In this document: positions 55,516 to 64,000 of the stretch, piece after piece
Numbering within the stretch: the first letter of the stretch is position 1
Layout: every line of letters starts with the position of its first letter
Origin: Sporolactobacillus shoreicorticis
Lineage (GTDB): Bacteria > Bacillota > Bacilli > Bacillales > Sporolactobacillaceae
Direction: 5' to 3'
DNA length: 64,000 bases
NCBI RefSeq assembly: GCF_024125445.1
Contig: NZ_JAMXWM010000011.1
Location: 1-64,000, forward strand
Translations under genes and position numbers: made by a program
Notes under the pieces: generated by a model
Told to the model about the DNA's origin: nothing
Seen by the model: the letters and a program-made list of their open reading frames with translations, nothing else
The model's database searches: none

Positions 55516-55961
55516 CGCTTCAGTAAGGTGGTAAATAGATCAAATTAATGAAACGGTGTAAAGAGTCATTCCAATTGTGCTGAACGAAAGGTCTGTAATT
55601 AATTTCCATCATTTCCACTCTGACCTTTTTTAAATACGGTCAATTGAATGGATTCAACCATGAAGTTGTTATGGATTTCAGTCCATGGATTGGAAATTTA
55701 ACTGAGTATTGATCACATGTTCAAAGGGAAGATCTAAAACATGATTTAGCTGTAACCTATTTGGTGCGTGAAACACGTCGAAAAATGTGTTAATCTTTTT
55801 TTAACAATTTGAAAACGGATTGTAAATCCAGTGTGTTCTGTTAAAATGGAATTTGGGCTCTTTTTCAGTCGCAGAGGCACTGAAATTGATTGTAATGAAT
55901 CTTGGTTGTGTGCGATTTGTTGAAGGAATAATTATAATTAGGATATGGAGAGGTGGACTTT
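55516..55961. other. Intergenic region upstream of the phosphate transport pair
   Basis: AT-rich. Holds a short stem AACAC / GTGTT (55772-55791) enclosing GTCGAAAAAT, and a T run after it. No convincing Pho box direct repeat and no gene. Confidence 0.4.
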
Positions 55962-56582
55962 GTGCATTTTTTGTCGAAAAATGACAAGTTTTTGAATATG
56001 CTTTCGATCATTTCAATTAATCTGGAGGATGCTGCTAAATTTTTTGATGAAAGCAAAATTAAGAATGAAGCGGATTTGCACGAGTTTTCCCAGAAAATGA
56101 AGAATTACGAACGGAAGGGAGATTCCTATGTTCACGAACTGATCATTGCTTTGAACAAAACCTTTGTTACACCGTTGCAGCGTGAAGATATCCTAGAATT
56201 AGCCATGAAAATGGACAGTGTTCTGGACGGATTTGAAGAATGGTCGATGCGGCTTGAAATATACGGTATTTCTCATGCAGATGAATATATGGTTGAGTTT
56301 GTCGGTATTTTATACGAATCTTGTAAGGAAATTAATCAGGCCATTACATTAATGAGTAAAAAGAATTTGTCGGGTATCCGTAACAGCGTTATAAAAATTA
56401 ATGATTATGAGACTCAATGCGATGATCTGCTTGTTAAATGTATTACCAATTTATTTAAAAATGAAAGAGATGCGATTAAAATTATTCAGTATAAAGAATT
56501 ATATGAGATGCTGGAAAGCGTCGCCGACAGTTGTGAAGATGTTGCCGACACTTTGGAAACGATCATGATGCGAAACGCCTGA
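55962..56582 (+). CDS. DUF47/PhoU-like Pit accessory protein (YkaA-like)
   Basis: 206 residues, all-helical, PhoU-like repeats; hallmark residues in NYERKGDSYVHELIIALNKTFVTPLQREDILELAMKMD are intact as short blocks around residue 65-95, and DSCEDVADTLETIM near the end. Family members pair with Pit transporters and modulate phosphate uptake. GTG start at 55962, eight bases after GGAGAGG. Precedes pit by 127 bases. Confidence 0.87.
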   Translation: MHFLSKNDKFLNMLSIISINLEDAAKFFDESKIKNEADLHEFSQKMKNYERKGDSYVHELIIALNKTFVTPLQREDILELAMKMDSVLDGFEEWSMRLEIYGISHADEYMVEFVGILYESCKEINQAITLMSKKNLSGIRNSVIKINDYETQCDDLLVKCITNLFKNERDAIKIIQYKELYEMLESVADSCEDVADTLETIMMRNA

Positions 56583-56709
56583 TTTCGCCCTTTGTGTCCT
56601 TTTTTTGGAGAAATCTTTCCGTATTAATTGCGCTTGATTCAATAGATCAATGAATAGAACAGAGCAATTCCGGAAACCACGCATTCATTTTTTACGAGGA
56701 AAGGGTTAT

Positions 56710-57723
56710 ATGATCATGGAAAGTTTGTTTGCGCTAACGCTGATGATTGTTTTCTTGGCGTTTATGTTTGATTTTATTAATGGCTTTCACGATACGGCAA
56801 ATACGATCGCCACTTCTGTTTCCACGCGTGCCCTGCGTCCAAGGGTTGCCATTATTTTGGCTGGATCGATGAATTTTCTCGGGGCCATCACATTTACCGG
56901 TGTTGCCCAGACAATCAGCAAAGGGATCATTGACCCTTTTACTATTAAAGATGAGACGACGGGGCTGATCATTGTTATGGCGGCACTGATCAGTGCGGTT
57001 CTTTGGAACCTCGCTACATGGTATCTTGGTGTGCCCAGTAGTTCGTCTCACGCAATTGTGGGTTCCTTGGCGGGCGCGGGGATATCGGCACTTGGATTCG
57101 GTGCCTTAAACTACAAAGGATTTATTGAGATTTTCGAAGCGTTGATTTTTTCACCGATTGCGGCGTTTACAATTGGTTTTATTGTGATGAAAGTCTTTAC
57201 AGTCATCTTTCATAACTTTTCACTGATAAAAACAAATCGACACTTCAGAATATTTCAGATATTTACAGCAGCGCTTCAGTCGTTTGCTCATGGAACAAAT
57301 GATGCTCAGAAAACGATGGGGATTATTACCATGGCCTTGGTAGCCTCAAACTATTTGACAAAAGTTGAAATACCTATGTGGGTACGTATTGCTGCCGGGT
57401 TTGCTATGGCGATGGGAACATCAGTAGGCGGCTGGCGTATTATTCATACTGTAGGCAGCAAAATTATGAAAATTCAACCGATAAATGGAGCGGCCGCCGA
57501 TCTATCATCGGCTACGATTATTTTTGGATTTACATTCATTCATTTTCCAGTCAGCACAACGCATGTCATTACTTCTTCTATACTAGGTGTTGGCTCTGCG
57601 GAACGGGTTAAAGGCGTCAACTGGGGAATGGCGTTGAACATTGTGATTACGTGGGTGATTACATTGCCCTTCACAGCGATTGCTGCTGCTGTGATCTACC
57701 GGCTTTTGAATTGGATTCTGTAA
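56710..57723 (+). CDS. pit: Inorganic phosphate transporter, Pit family (YkaB-like)
   Basis: 337 residues with about ten membrane helices and the two Pit signature repeats: FINGFHDTANTIATSV with AL.PR near the N-terminus, and SFAHGTNDAQKTMG in the second half; PSSSSHAIVG and PVSTTHVI are also conserved. Low-affinity symport of metal-phosphate with protons. ATG at 56710 after GAGGAAAGGG. Likely co-transcribed with the DUF47 gene. Confidence 0.92.
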   Translation: MIMESLFALTLMIVFLAFMFDFINGFHDTANTIATSVSTRALRPRVAIILAGSMNFLGAITFTGVAQTISKGIIDPFTIKDETTGLIIVMAALISAVLWNLATWYLGVPSSSSHAIVGSLAGAGISALGFGALNYKGFIEIFEALIFSPIAAFTIGFIVMKVFTVIFHNFSLIKTNRHFRIFQIFTAALQSFAHGTNDAQKTMGIITMALVASNYLTKVEIPMWVRIAAGFAMAMGTSVGGWRIIHTVGSKIMKIQPINGAAADLSSATIIFGFTFIHFPVSTTHVITSSILGVGSAERVKGVNWGMALNIVITWVITLPFTAIAAAVIYRLLNWIL

Positions 57724-57738
57724 TCATTCGTACGAATC

Positions 57739-57766
57739 GGCTCGTTGACAGCGAGCCTCTTTTTTG
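57739..57766 (+). terminator. Terminator of pit
   Basis: GGCTCG / CGAGCC stem, then TCTTTTTT. Confidence 0.85.
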
Positions 57767-57948
57767 TATCTAATACTTTATGGAGGGGACCTATTGCGCC
57801 ATCTGAGCAAGTGACCACAATTATTGATATGTTGATCATAATCGGTTAATCATAAATTAATAGCGGTTACAAAGAAGGATAAATAAAAAATGAATACCGG
57901 CACGAAGCCGGGAAGGACTGGCTAGAAGAAACATAGGTACTCTCTATC

Positions 57949-58158
57949 TCAGACCTGTGCGCTTTGCGAAGATGGCGAACATTTTTCTTGAATTTCTACA
58001 ATCATCAAATCAAGTTCTTGGCTGCAAAGTAATGTTTGTTCGGCATATAGGCCGTACTTTTTAGCAGTATCCAATAAATTTTTCCGTTTTTTTTCGACAG
58101 CTTCAGAATAGATACTGCTAATTTCCTGGGATATAAGTACCTCTGACAACTCAGACAT
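57949..58158 (-). CDS. Spo0E-like phosphatase family protein
   Basis: 69 residues from the ATG at 58158, nine bases after GGAGGG. Two helices with the SQELD signature (CSQELDLMIVEIQ) typical of Spo0E/YisI/YnzD, which dephosphorylate Spo0A-P and delay sporulation. The usual RxxL of helix one reads KRKNLLDTA. Some such paralogues are divergent, so activity on Spo0A-P is inferred. Divergent from ccpC. Confidence 0.8.
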   Translation of the reverse strand: MSELSEVLISQEISSIYSEAVEKKRKNLLDTAKKYGLYAEQTLLCSQELDLMIVEIQEKCSPSSQSAQV

Positions 58159-58308
58159 GAACGAAAAGCCCTCCTTGAGCGTGAACATCTAACAATATTA
58201 AATATATTATAGCATGTCTCTTTCGTTTGTCTACCAAATGTAGGTGGCATAATGATAATAAGCGGATGCATTTAATAGATTGAGTAAGCAATGTTGGAGG
58301 GAAGGATA

Positions 58309-59178
58309 TTGAAATTATCGGATCTTGAACTAATTATTGTATTATCGGATGAGGGGAATATGAGAAAAGCCTCAGACCGGCTTTTTGTTTCACAACCTGC
58401 ATTAAGTCAGAGACTGCAATCCATTGAACGTGAGTGGAATGCACGATTATTCATCCGATCGAAACGAGGAGTTGCATTAACATCAGAAGGTGAGATTGTT
58501 GAGCGATTTGCGCGGGAAATGCTTGAGCGTGCAGCTGAAACACGTGCGGAGATTCAAGCTCATAAATCCGAAATTTATGGCACATTAAAACTTGCCGTAT
58601 CGTCGGTAAACGGACAGTATTGGCTTCCTGATGTACTTAAGGCATTTGTTGAACAACATCCTCTGGTGAAAATTTCCTTAACGACAGGTTGGTCTAGTGA
58701 ATTATTGGAGCATATGTACCGTGCTGATTGTCACGTGGCAATTGTCCGTGGAATGCCAAAATGGGGCGGAGGAAAGCTGCATCTGTTCTCTGATCCGCTT
58801 AATTTCGTGGATTCTAAGATTAAATCGCTGGATGAATTGAATCGTGAAGAGAGACCGTACATTCAATTTCGCAGTGACTCATCCTATGATCAAGTGATCC
58901 AGAATTGGTGGCATTCGCAAAACCTGAGAGTCCCAGTACGCACAATAATCGTCGATCAGATTGAGACATGCAAACTGATGGTCACTCACGGCATCGGCTA
59001 CTCAGTATTGCCATCTCTCAGTCTCACGGCACATGACCTTATAAATCGCATTCCCCTGCTGGATATTCGTGGCAATCCGATTGTCAGAGAAAATTGGCTT
59101 CTCTACGATGAAAAAACGCTTAATCTAAAGCAGGTGAGAGCCTTTGTAAACCTGGTGAAACATAGACTTTTCACATGA
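58309..59178 (+). CDS. ccpC: LysR-type regulator CcpC
   Basis: 289 residues from a TTG at 58309 with GGAGGGAAGG upstream; this gives an N-terminus matching CcpC. HTH region MRKASDRLFVSQPALSQRL, then a LysR substrate-binding domain with WLPDVLKAFVEQHPLVKISL, TGWSSELLEHMY and VDQIETCKLMVTHGIGYSVLPS. CcpC represses citB and citZ in B. subtilis with citrate as effector. Adjacent to dapH, near the B. subtilis ykuM-ykuQ layout. Confidence 0.85.
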   Translation: MKLSDLELIIVLSDEGNMRKASDRLFVSQPALSQRLQSIEREWNARLFIRSKRGVALTSEGEIVERFAREMLERAAETRAEIQAHKSEIYGTLKLAVSSVNGQYWLPDVLKAFVEQHPLVKISLTTGWSSELLEHMYRADCHVAIVRGMPKWGGGKLHLFSDPLNFVDSKIKSLDELNREERPYIQFRSDSSYDQVIQNWWHSQNLRVPVRTIIVDQIETCKLMVTHGIGYSVLPSLSLTAHDLINRIPLLDIRGNPIVRENWLLYDEKTLNLKQVRAFVNLVKHRLFT

Positions 59179-59223
59179 AATTAGATAATATAACAAGTGA
59201 AACAACTATTAGGAGGAACGGTA

Positions 59224-59934
59224 ATGGAGCAGATGGATGCCTATGAAATTATTTCATTTTTGAAAAACAGCGTGAAGAAGACACCGGTGAAAGTTTACAT
59301 AAAGGGCGATTTAGCGTCTTTATCCTTTGGTGAGCACGTCCACGCGTTTATCAGTGGACAAGCAGGTACGCTGTTTGGCGATTGGCAAGATATAGAGCCT
59401 GTACTTACAGCAAACAAGGACAGGATTGAAGATTATATTGTAGAAAATGATGCGCGCAACTCGGCTGTGCCGTTGCTAGATCTTAAAGGTATTGAAGCAC
59501 GTATTGAACCCGGAGCTCTCATTCGTGAAAAAGTTGAAATAGGCAAGCAGGCGGTGATCATGATGGGTGCCGTAATAAATATTGGGGCGGTAGTCGGTGA
59601 CGGCACAATGATTGATATGAACGCAGTCCTTGGCGGACGCGCGACGGTAGGAAAAAATTGCCACATTGGGGCGGGAGCAGTTCTTGCCGGCGTTGTCGAA
59701 CCGCCTTCAGCACAGCCGGTAGTCGTCGAGGATGATGTGCTTGTCGGTGCGAATGCGGTTGTTCTTGAAGGGGTACGAATCGGCAAAGGAGCAGTTGTTG
59801 CCGCCGGATCAATTGTTACAAAAGATGTTCCTGCAAATACCGTTGTTGTCGGAACCCCTGCGCGTGTACTGAAAACGATAGATGAGAAAACACGTTCTAA
59901 AACGGAGATTATGCAGGATCTGCGTCAATTATAA
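59224..59934 (+). CDS. dapH: Tetrahydrodipicolinate N-acetyltransferase
   Basis: 236 residues. N-terminal alpha domain (about 1-85) followed by a left-handed beta helix of hexapeptide repeats ([47 protein letters not shown]). Acetylates 2,3,4,5-tetrahydrodipicolinate in the acetylase branch of diaminopimelate and lysine synthesis. Excellent SD (AGGAGG). Probably one transcript with dapL. Confidence 0.93.
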   Translation: MEQMDAYEIISFLKNSVKKTPVKVYIKGDLASLSFGEHVHAFISGQAGTLFGDWQDIEPVLTANKDRIEDYIVENDARNSAVPLLDLKGIEARIEPGALIREKVEIGKQAVIMMGAVINIGAVVGDGTMIDMNAVLGGRATVGKNCHIGAGAVLAGVVEPPSAQPVVVEDDVLVGANAVVLEGVRIGKGAVVAAGSIVTKDVPANTVVVGTPARVLKTIDEKTRSKTEIMQDLRQL

Positions 59935-59976
59935 TAAATTACGGGTGATTGCTCGCACAGTGGGAAGGGATCAACA

Positions 59977-61086
59977 ATGGATTATGTTGCGATCAGGCGC
60001 GCACTGCACCAGATACCGGAACTTGGATTTGAAGAAGTGAAAACGCAGGGATTCCTGCTGGATCAAATTAAGAAGCTTCCGCAGGATCGACTACAAATAA
60101 AAAAGTGGAAAACCGGATTACTTGTCCGTATTTCCGGTACTGATCCTTCAAAGCTCATCGGATTTCGTACAGATATCGATGCTCTTCCTGTCAAAGAAAA
60201 TACAGGATACGCATTTCAGTCAAGGCATGCAGGGAAGATGCATGCCTGCGGTCATGATTTTCATATGACGATCGCACTTGGTGCGTTGGAAAATATTGTG
60301 CGTCATCCGGTTAAAGAGGATGTCTTGTTTGTTTTCCAGCCGGCTGAAGAAGGACCCGGCGGTGCGCTGCCAATGATGGCGAGTGAGAAATTTAAAGCGT
60401 GGAAACCGGACTTGATTTTCGGATTGCATGTTTCACCGGATTTCCCGGCGGGCACAGTTGCTACAAAAGAAGGTATACTGTTTGCCAATACATCCGAATT
60501 GTTTATCGATTTCCACGGGAAAGGCGGGCATGCGGCTAATCCTCATCTGACCCACGATACGATTGTTGCAGCGAGTCATTTTATCGTCGGCTTGCAAACA
60601 ATTGTTGCCCGCAGAGTTAATCCGCTTCATCCGGCAGTGCTCACCATTGGGAAAATAACAGGGGGCTTCAAGCAGAATATTATTGCGGAGTATGCCCGCG
60701 TCGAAGGCACAATTCGAACATTAAGCCAAGACACTATGGTGCTGATAAAAGAGGATATTGAACGTCATGTAAAGGCAATTGAAATTGCTTATCAATGCAA
60801 GGGCATCATTGACTACGGTGCAAATTATTATCAGGTGTTCAATCGCAATGCTTATGTAGATCCATTCATCAGTTTTTGTGCGAGAAATGAATTTCCATAT
60901 GTGATTTGCGACGACGCAATGACCGGAGAGGATTTCGGTTATTTCTTGAAAGAACTGCCGGGATTTATGTTTTGGCTTGGTGTCGGCAAGACGTCAAGCT
61001 TGCATTCTGCTGATTTCAAACCTGATGAATTGGCATTGGCTCAAGGTGTGAAGGTAGTCAGTACATATATAAGAGATGGCGTTTAA
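59977..61086 (+). CDS. dapL: N-acetyldiaminopimelate deacetylase
   Basis: 369 residues of the M20 metallopeptidase family. Metal-binding motifs GFRTDIDALPV, HACGHDFHMT and QPAEEGPGGA are intact, and the dimerisation domain is in the middle. Removes acetate from N-acetyl-LL-DAP, giving precursor for peptidoglycan and lysine. It follows dapH by 42 bases with GGAAGGGA as SD. The symbol dapL is the B. subtilis name for this deacetylase (ykuR), not the aminotransferase. Confidence 0.92.
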   Translation: MDYVAIRRALHQIPELGFEEVKTQGFLLDQIKKLPQDRLQIKKWKTGLLVRISGTDPSKLIGFRTDIDALPVKENTGYAFQSRHAGKMHACGHDFHMTIALGALENIVRHPVKEDVLFVFQPAEEGPGGALPMMASEKFKAWKPDLIFGLHVSPDFPAGTVATKEGILFANTSELFIDFHGKGGHAANPHLTHDTIVAASHFIVGLQTIVARRVNPLHPAVLTIGKITGGFKQNIIAEYARVEGTIRTLSQDTMVLIKEDIERHVKAIEIAYQCKGIIDYGANYYQVFNRNAYVDPFISFCARNEFPYVICDDAMTGEDFGYFLKELPGFMFWLGVGKTSSLHSADFKPDELALAQGVKVVSTYIRDGV

Positions 61087-61108
61087 ATAAAAAGAATAAA
61101 TACATTTC

Positions 61109-61140
61109 CGGAACGAATCTATTTTTCGTTCCGCTTTTTT
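61109..61140 (+). terminator. Terminator of dapH-dapL
   Basis: CGGAACGAA / TTCGTTCCG stem, then CTTTTTTT. Confidence 0.9.
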
Positions 61141-61231
61141 TGACCGTAAGCGTATTAATGGGAGAACAACGTGCAACGTGTTATTATTTATTTTGTATGG
61201 ATCAATCAGAGTTAGAGAAAATCATATTATT

Positions 61232-61364
61232 TGATAATATTTATTTTAAATGATAATATATTTTTTCAGCATTCATAGATATATATACTGATATGACAGT
61301 GATCAACACCAATTTAAATTAATTATTAATTAACATTGACTTAAAATAATGCCCATATTATAAT
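61232..61364 (+). promoter_or_regulatory. Promoter of the peroxiredoxin gene with repeated TGATAAT
   Basis: TTGACT (61336-61341) and TATAAT (61359-61364) at 17-base spacing give a strong sigma-A promoter. About 85-100 bases upstream two TGATAAT heptamers (61232-61238, 61251-61257) are 19 bases apart. Such heptamers occur in Fur and PerR boxes, but no complete inverted 7-1-7 site is formed. Confidence 0.65.
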
Positions 61365-61424
61365 AATAGGTAGCCTCATATTGCATGAGGAAAGAAGATA
61401 TTTTTCAGGAGGAATGATTAAAAT

Positions 61425-61973
61425 ATGGTAGAACGTCTTGTAAGTGCAAAGGCTCCTTTGTTTAATCTTGACAGTGTGGATGCGGACGGCTCTTTCGGCA
61501 AAGCAAATTTGGAAGAGAACATTAAAGCCGGTAAATGGACAATCTTCTTCTTTTATCCAATGGATTTCACATTTGTATGTCCGACTGAAATTACTGCTTT
61601 CAGTGATCGCTATGATGAATTCAAGGCACTCGGAGCAGACATAATCGGATGTTCTTGCGATACAATTTATACACACCAAGCATGGATGAAGACGTCAAGA
61701 AGAGAAGGCGGCATTGGTAAAATCAACTTCAGTTTAGCTGCAGATCATACACATGAAGTTGCTGAAAAATACGGCGTACTCATTCCAGAAGAAGGCGTTG
61801 CACTTCGTGGATTATTCATTATCAGTCCTGAAGGCGATCTTCGTTACTCGGTTGTTAACGACAACAACATCGGCCGCGACGTTGATGAAACACTGCGTGT
61901 GCTTCAAGCACTTCAGTCCGGTGGTCTCTGCCCGGCCAACTGGCATCCTGGCGATGAAACTCTGCATGTGTAA
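61425..61973 (+). CDS. ykuU: 2-Cys peroxiredoxin, YkuU-like
   Basis: 182 residues. Peroxidatic Cys in FYPMDFTFVCPTEI (about 51) and resolving Cys in GGLCPANWHPGD (about 168). Start MVERLVSAKAPLF closely matches YkuU, which also follows dapH-dapL (with two small genes between) in B. subtilis. Reduces hydroperoxides with thioredoxin-type reductant. No ahpF nearby. SD GGAGGA. Confidence 0.92.
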   Translation: MVERLVSAKAPLFNLDSVDADGSFGKANLEENIKAGKWTIFFFYPMDFTFVCPTEITAFSDRYDEFKALGADIIGCSCDTIYTHQAWMKTSRREGGIGKINFSLAADHTHEVAEKYGVLIPEEGVALRGLFIISPEGDLRYSVVNDNNIGRDVDETLRVLQALQSGGLCPANWHPGDETLHV

Positions 61974-62017
61974 TTGAATTAAAAATATAAATGGGCAGCT
62001 CAAAGCTGCTTATGAGA

Positions 62018-62052
62018 AACAGGACAATCGATTTTAGGTTGTTCTGTTTTTT
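62018..62052 (+). terminator. Terminator of ykuU
   Basis: AACAGGACAA / TTGTTCTGTT stem, then TTTTTT; a smaller GCAGCT/AGCTGC hairpin precedes it. The rest of 62053-62318 holds a TATAAT (62160-62165) without an ideal -35. Confidence 0.82.
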
Positions 62053-62318
62053 TATAATGAAGAACAGCTTAAGAAATCTCAGTCGTTGATTGCTGAGATG
62101 AATTAGTGGTTTGTTCATTTTTTATTTCTTCTTTTTTTATTGTTAACGAACATATGTGCTATAATAGAGATCAGAATAAAGGTGATACGCAAAGACTATT
62201 AATAAAAGCGGATGACTTGTTGTTTACTCTCATTCTGATAAAATTGTCGTTATTGCAAAAGATACATATTTTTTGACCTGCGTTTTTCGCATAGGTTGGC
62301 AGGGGAGGAAGGGATACA

Positions 62319-64000
62319 TTGGAGATTTTCAAAAGGCTTCAGCAATTTTATTGGCCTGACAGGCATTATTTATTCGGATCACTCCTGTTTTTGGTGTTGA
62401 GCAGCGCGATCACAGTTGTTTACCCTATTGTCTTGCAGCTTACGATTGATCAAGCGGTGATTCGTCAAAATTTTTCACTTGTTCCGATTCTGTCTTTAGG
62501 ATTTGTGCTTATCATGGCTGTTAAGGGATTATCAAGCTATTTCAGCCAGTATTGGGGTGATATGTTCGGCGTCAGTTCGGTTTTTCGCCTGAGAGAAGCA
62601 CTTTACAAGAAACTGCAGTATCTGCCCTATCATTATTATGACAACGCGAAAACCGGAGATTTGATGTCGCGTCTGACTGCTGATGTCGAGGGCTTTCGCT
62701 TTTTTCTTTCCGCAGGATTTACACAGCTGGTTAATTTTGTTGTTCTCGTAGGCTTCAGTATTGTCCTGATGTTTTATTATTCTTGGGAATTGGCGCTTGT
62801 TACTTTAGCAATGACGCCGTTTCTTTGTGTCAGTGTTTTTCGCTTTGACAAGCGTGTGCATCCGGCATTTCGGAAAATAAGGCTTTCACTTGCAAGCATG
62901 AACACGCGTGTTCAAGAAAATATCAGCGGAATGAGCACCATTAAATCACTCGGCCGAGAAAACTATGAAATTGGCCGTTTCGCCAAAAACAATAAGACGT
63001 ACAGAACGAGAAACTTGGTAACAGCAGATATTTGGGCAAAATACTTTCCACTCATGGAATTGATCGGCGATATCAGCGTGGTCCTTCTTCTTGCGCTGGG
63101 CGGCTATTTTGTCATGAGCGGCAGATTGGATCCCGGCGCCTTGGTTGCTTTCTTTAGCCTCGTCTGGTACATTATGGATCCGCTGATGAATCTCGGATTT
63201 ATGATCAATACCTTCTCCCAGTCAAAAGCTTCGGGGGAACGGCTGTTGCAAATTCTTGATGAGCAAAGTGATATTACATCTCCGGATCACCCTGTCCAAA
63301 AGGAGTGCCTCTCTGGGAATGTTGCATTCCGTGATGTGTCGCTGATTTATCCAAATGAAAAAACAGCAGCGCTCAGTCATGTATGCTTCGAAGCGAAATC
63401 TGGAAACGTCATTGGTCTCATGGGAGCAACGGGATCGGGAAAAACGAGCATTACTCAATTAATCGGCAGATTTTATGATGCAAGCTGCGGCGAGGTATTG
63501 GTCGATGAATGTCCGGTTAAATTGTACGATTTAAATTGCCTTAGAAGTAATATTGGCTACGTATTGCAAGAAAACTTTCTTTTTTCTTCAACAATTCGCG
63601 ACAATATTGCTTATGGTAAACCAGAGGCGGCGTTAGATGAGGTCATCAAAGCAGCAAAGCGCGCTGAGGCGGACGAGTTTATACAAAGTCTTCCAAACGG
63701 TTATGACACCGTGCTGGGCGAAAGAGGGATGGGACTTTCCGGCGGTCAAAAGCAGCGAATCTCTATTGCCCGCGCGCTTCTTGTCAATCCAAGTATTTTG
63801 ATTCTTGATGATGCGACAAGTGCTGTCGATATGCGAACGGAAGGATTGATTCAAAAGGCGTTCAAAGAGTTGATGAAAGGGCGAACAACGTTTATTATTG
63901 CTCATCGTATTTCTTCGCTTCAGATGGCAGATCAAATTCTCGTACTTGATCATGGTCGAATTAAAGAACGCGGCACGCATAATGAATTAGTGCGGCAAGG
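62319..64000 (+). CDS. ABC exporter half-transporter, partial at window end
   Basis: About 560 residues visible, open at the 3' edge. TTG start with GGGGAGGAAGG upstream. Six-helix type I exporter domain (about 15-310), then the ATPase: Walker A GATGSGKTS (about 369), LSGGQKQRISIARALL, ILILDDATSAVDM and AHRISSL. Such genes often come as pairs (YheI/YheH, YfiB/YfiC type), so a partner probably follows. The Asp in place of Glu after Walker B (DDATS) suggests a degenerate catalytic site of a heterodimer. Confidence 0.9.
   Translation, partial: MEIFKRLQQFYWPDRHYLFGSLLFLVLSSAITVVYPIVLQLTIDQAVIRQNFSLVPILSLGFVLIMAVKGLSSYFSQYWGDMFGVSSVFRLREALYKKLQYLPYHYYDNAKTGDLMSRLTADVEGFRFFLSAGFTQLVNFVVLVGFSIVLMFYYSWELALVTLAMTPFLCVSVFRFDKRVHPAFRKIRLSLASMNTRVQENISGMSTIKSLGRENYEIGRFAKNNKTYRTRNLVTADIWAKYFPLMELIGDISVVLLLALGGYFVMSGRLDPGALVAFFSLVWYIMDPLMNLGFMINTFSQSKASGERLLQILDEQSDITSPDHPVQKECLSGNVAFRDVSLIYPNEKTAALSHVCFEAKSGNVIGLMGATGSGKTSITQLIGRFYDASCGEVLVDECPVKLYDLNCLRSNIGYVLQENFLFSSTIRDNIAYGKPEAALDEVIKAAKRAEADEFIQSLPNGYDTVLGERGMGLSGGQKQRISIARALLVNPSILILDDATSAVDMRTEGLIQKAFKELMKGRTTFIIAHRISSLQMADQILVLDHGRIKERGTHNELVRQ

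Noticed and set aside
55972-55978. Spo0A box TGTCGAA
   Set aside because: Falls within the first codons of the DUF47 gene; expected by chance at this frequency.
1-64000. CRISPR arrays, tRNA/rRNA genes, prophage and intact insertion sequences
   Set aside because: No regularly spaced direct repeats, cloverleaf-like sequences, rRNA segments, phage structural genes or transposase frames were seen.

Overview
The window comes from a low-to-moderate GC, endospore-forming Firmicute of the order Bacillales. Gene order repeatedly follows the Bacillus subtilis chromosome: yjbJ-yjbK-yjbM(relQ)-nadK-yjbO-prpE-(rodA)-fabI, cydABCD, and ccpC-dapH-dapL-ykuU. It also carries Spo0E-, YjcZ- and TnrA-type genes. 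The cytochrome bd operon, FabI, the Bce-type module and the overall protein divergence fit a Sporolactobacillaceae-like or neighbouring lineage; that finer placement is inference. No rRNA, tRNA, CRISPR array or intact insertion sequence was seen. Several genes use GTG or TTG starts, chosen here from the Shine-Dalgarno position.

Layout. 0.1-4.4 kb: a reverse-strand ugpC-A-E-B glycerol-3-phosphate type ABC importer with a possible cre site. 4.6-9.4 kb: envelope and nucleotide signalling block (lytic transglycosylase, CYTH protein, RelQ, NAD kinase, pseudouridine synthase, PrpE). 9.5-11.8 kb: rodA and fabI. 11.9-15.3 kb: probable spore-surface and unrecognised proteins around a degenerate repeat. 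15.4-19.2 kb: DUF421 protein, PgpA, a small hydrolase, two very small proteins, and tnrA behind a perfect TnrA/GlnR box. 19.6-25.6 kb: cydABCD. 25.6-28.1 kb: a CNNM/CBS protein, a YjcZ peptide and a NUDIX-like protein. 28.3-33.8 kb: wall polymer locus (GT2, GtrA, TagD, two CDP-glycerol glycerophosphotransferases). 34-39.3 kb: uspA, clpE with two CtsR boxes, tyrS with a T-box leader, ytxH. 39.3-45 kb: second PrpE-like phosphoesterase, LtaS-type synthase, membrane protein, CwlO-like hydrolase. 45.2-53.0 kb: two consecutive ABC transporter/two-component modules, the second a Bce-type antimicrobial peptide detoxification system with a dyad in front of its ABC genes. 53-58.2 kb: a 19-residue peptide gene between Spo0A-like boxes, a degenerate HPr-like protein, yfkAB, a TetR remnant, a Pit phosphate transporter pair and a Spo0E-like gene. 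58.3-61.1 kb: ccpC and the acetylase-branch lysine/diaminopimelate genes dapH-dapL. 61.4-64 kb: a 2-Cys peroxiredoxin and an ABC exporter cut by the window end.

The prevailing theme is cell envelope: teichoic and lipoteichoic acid synthesis, peptidoglycan synthesis and hydrolysis, diaminopimelate supply, fatty acid synthesis, and response to envelope-active peptides. Respiration (cyd), nitrogen control (tnrA) and stress proteolysis (clpE) lie between. I found no wholly new multi-gene system. The best leads are the tandem ABC/two-component block, the unrecognised spore-region proteins, the HPr-like protein without the phospho-histidine, and the Spo0A-box-flanked micro-gene.
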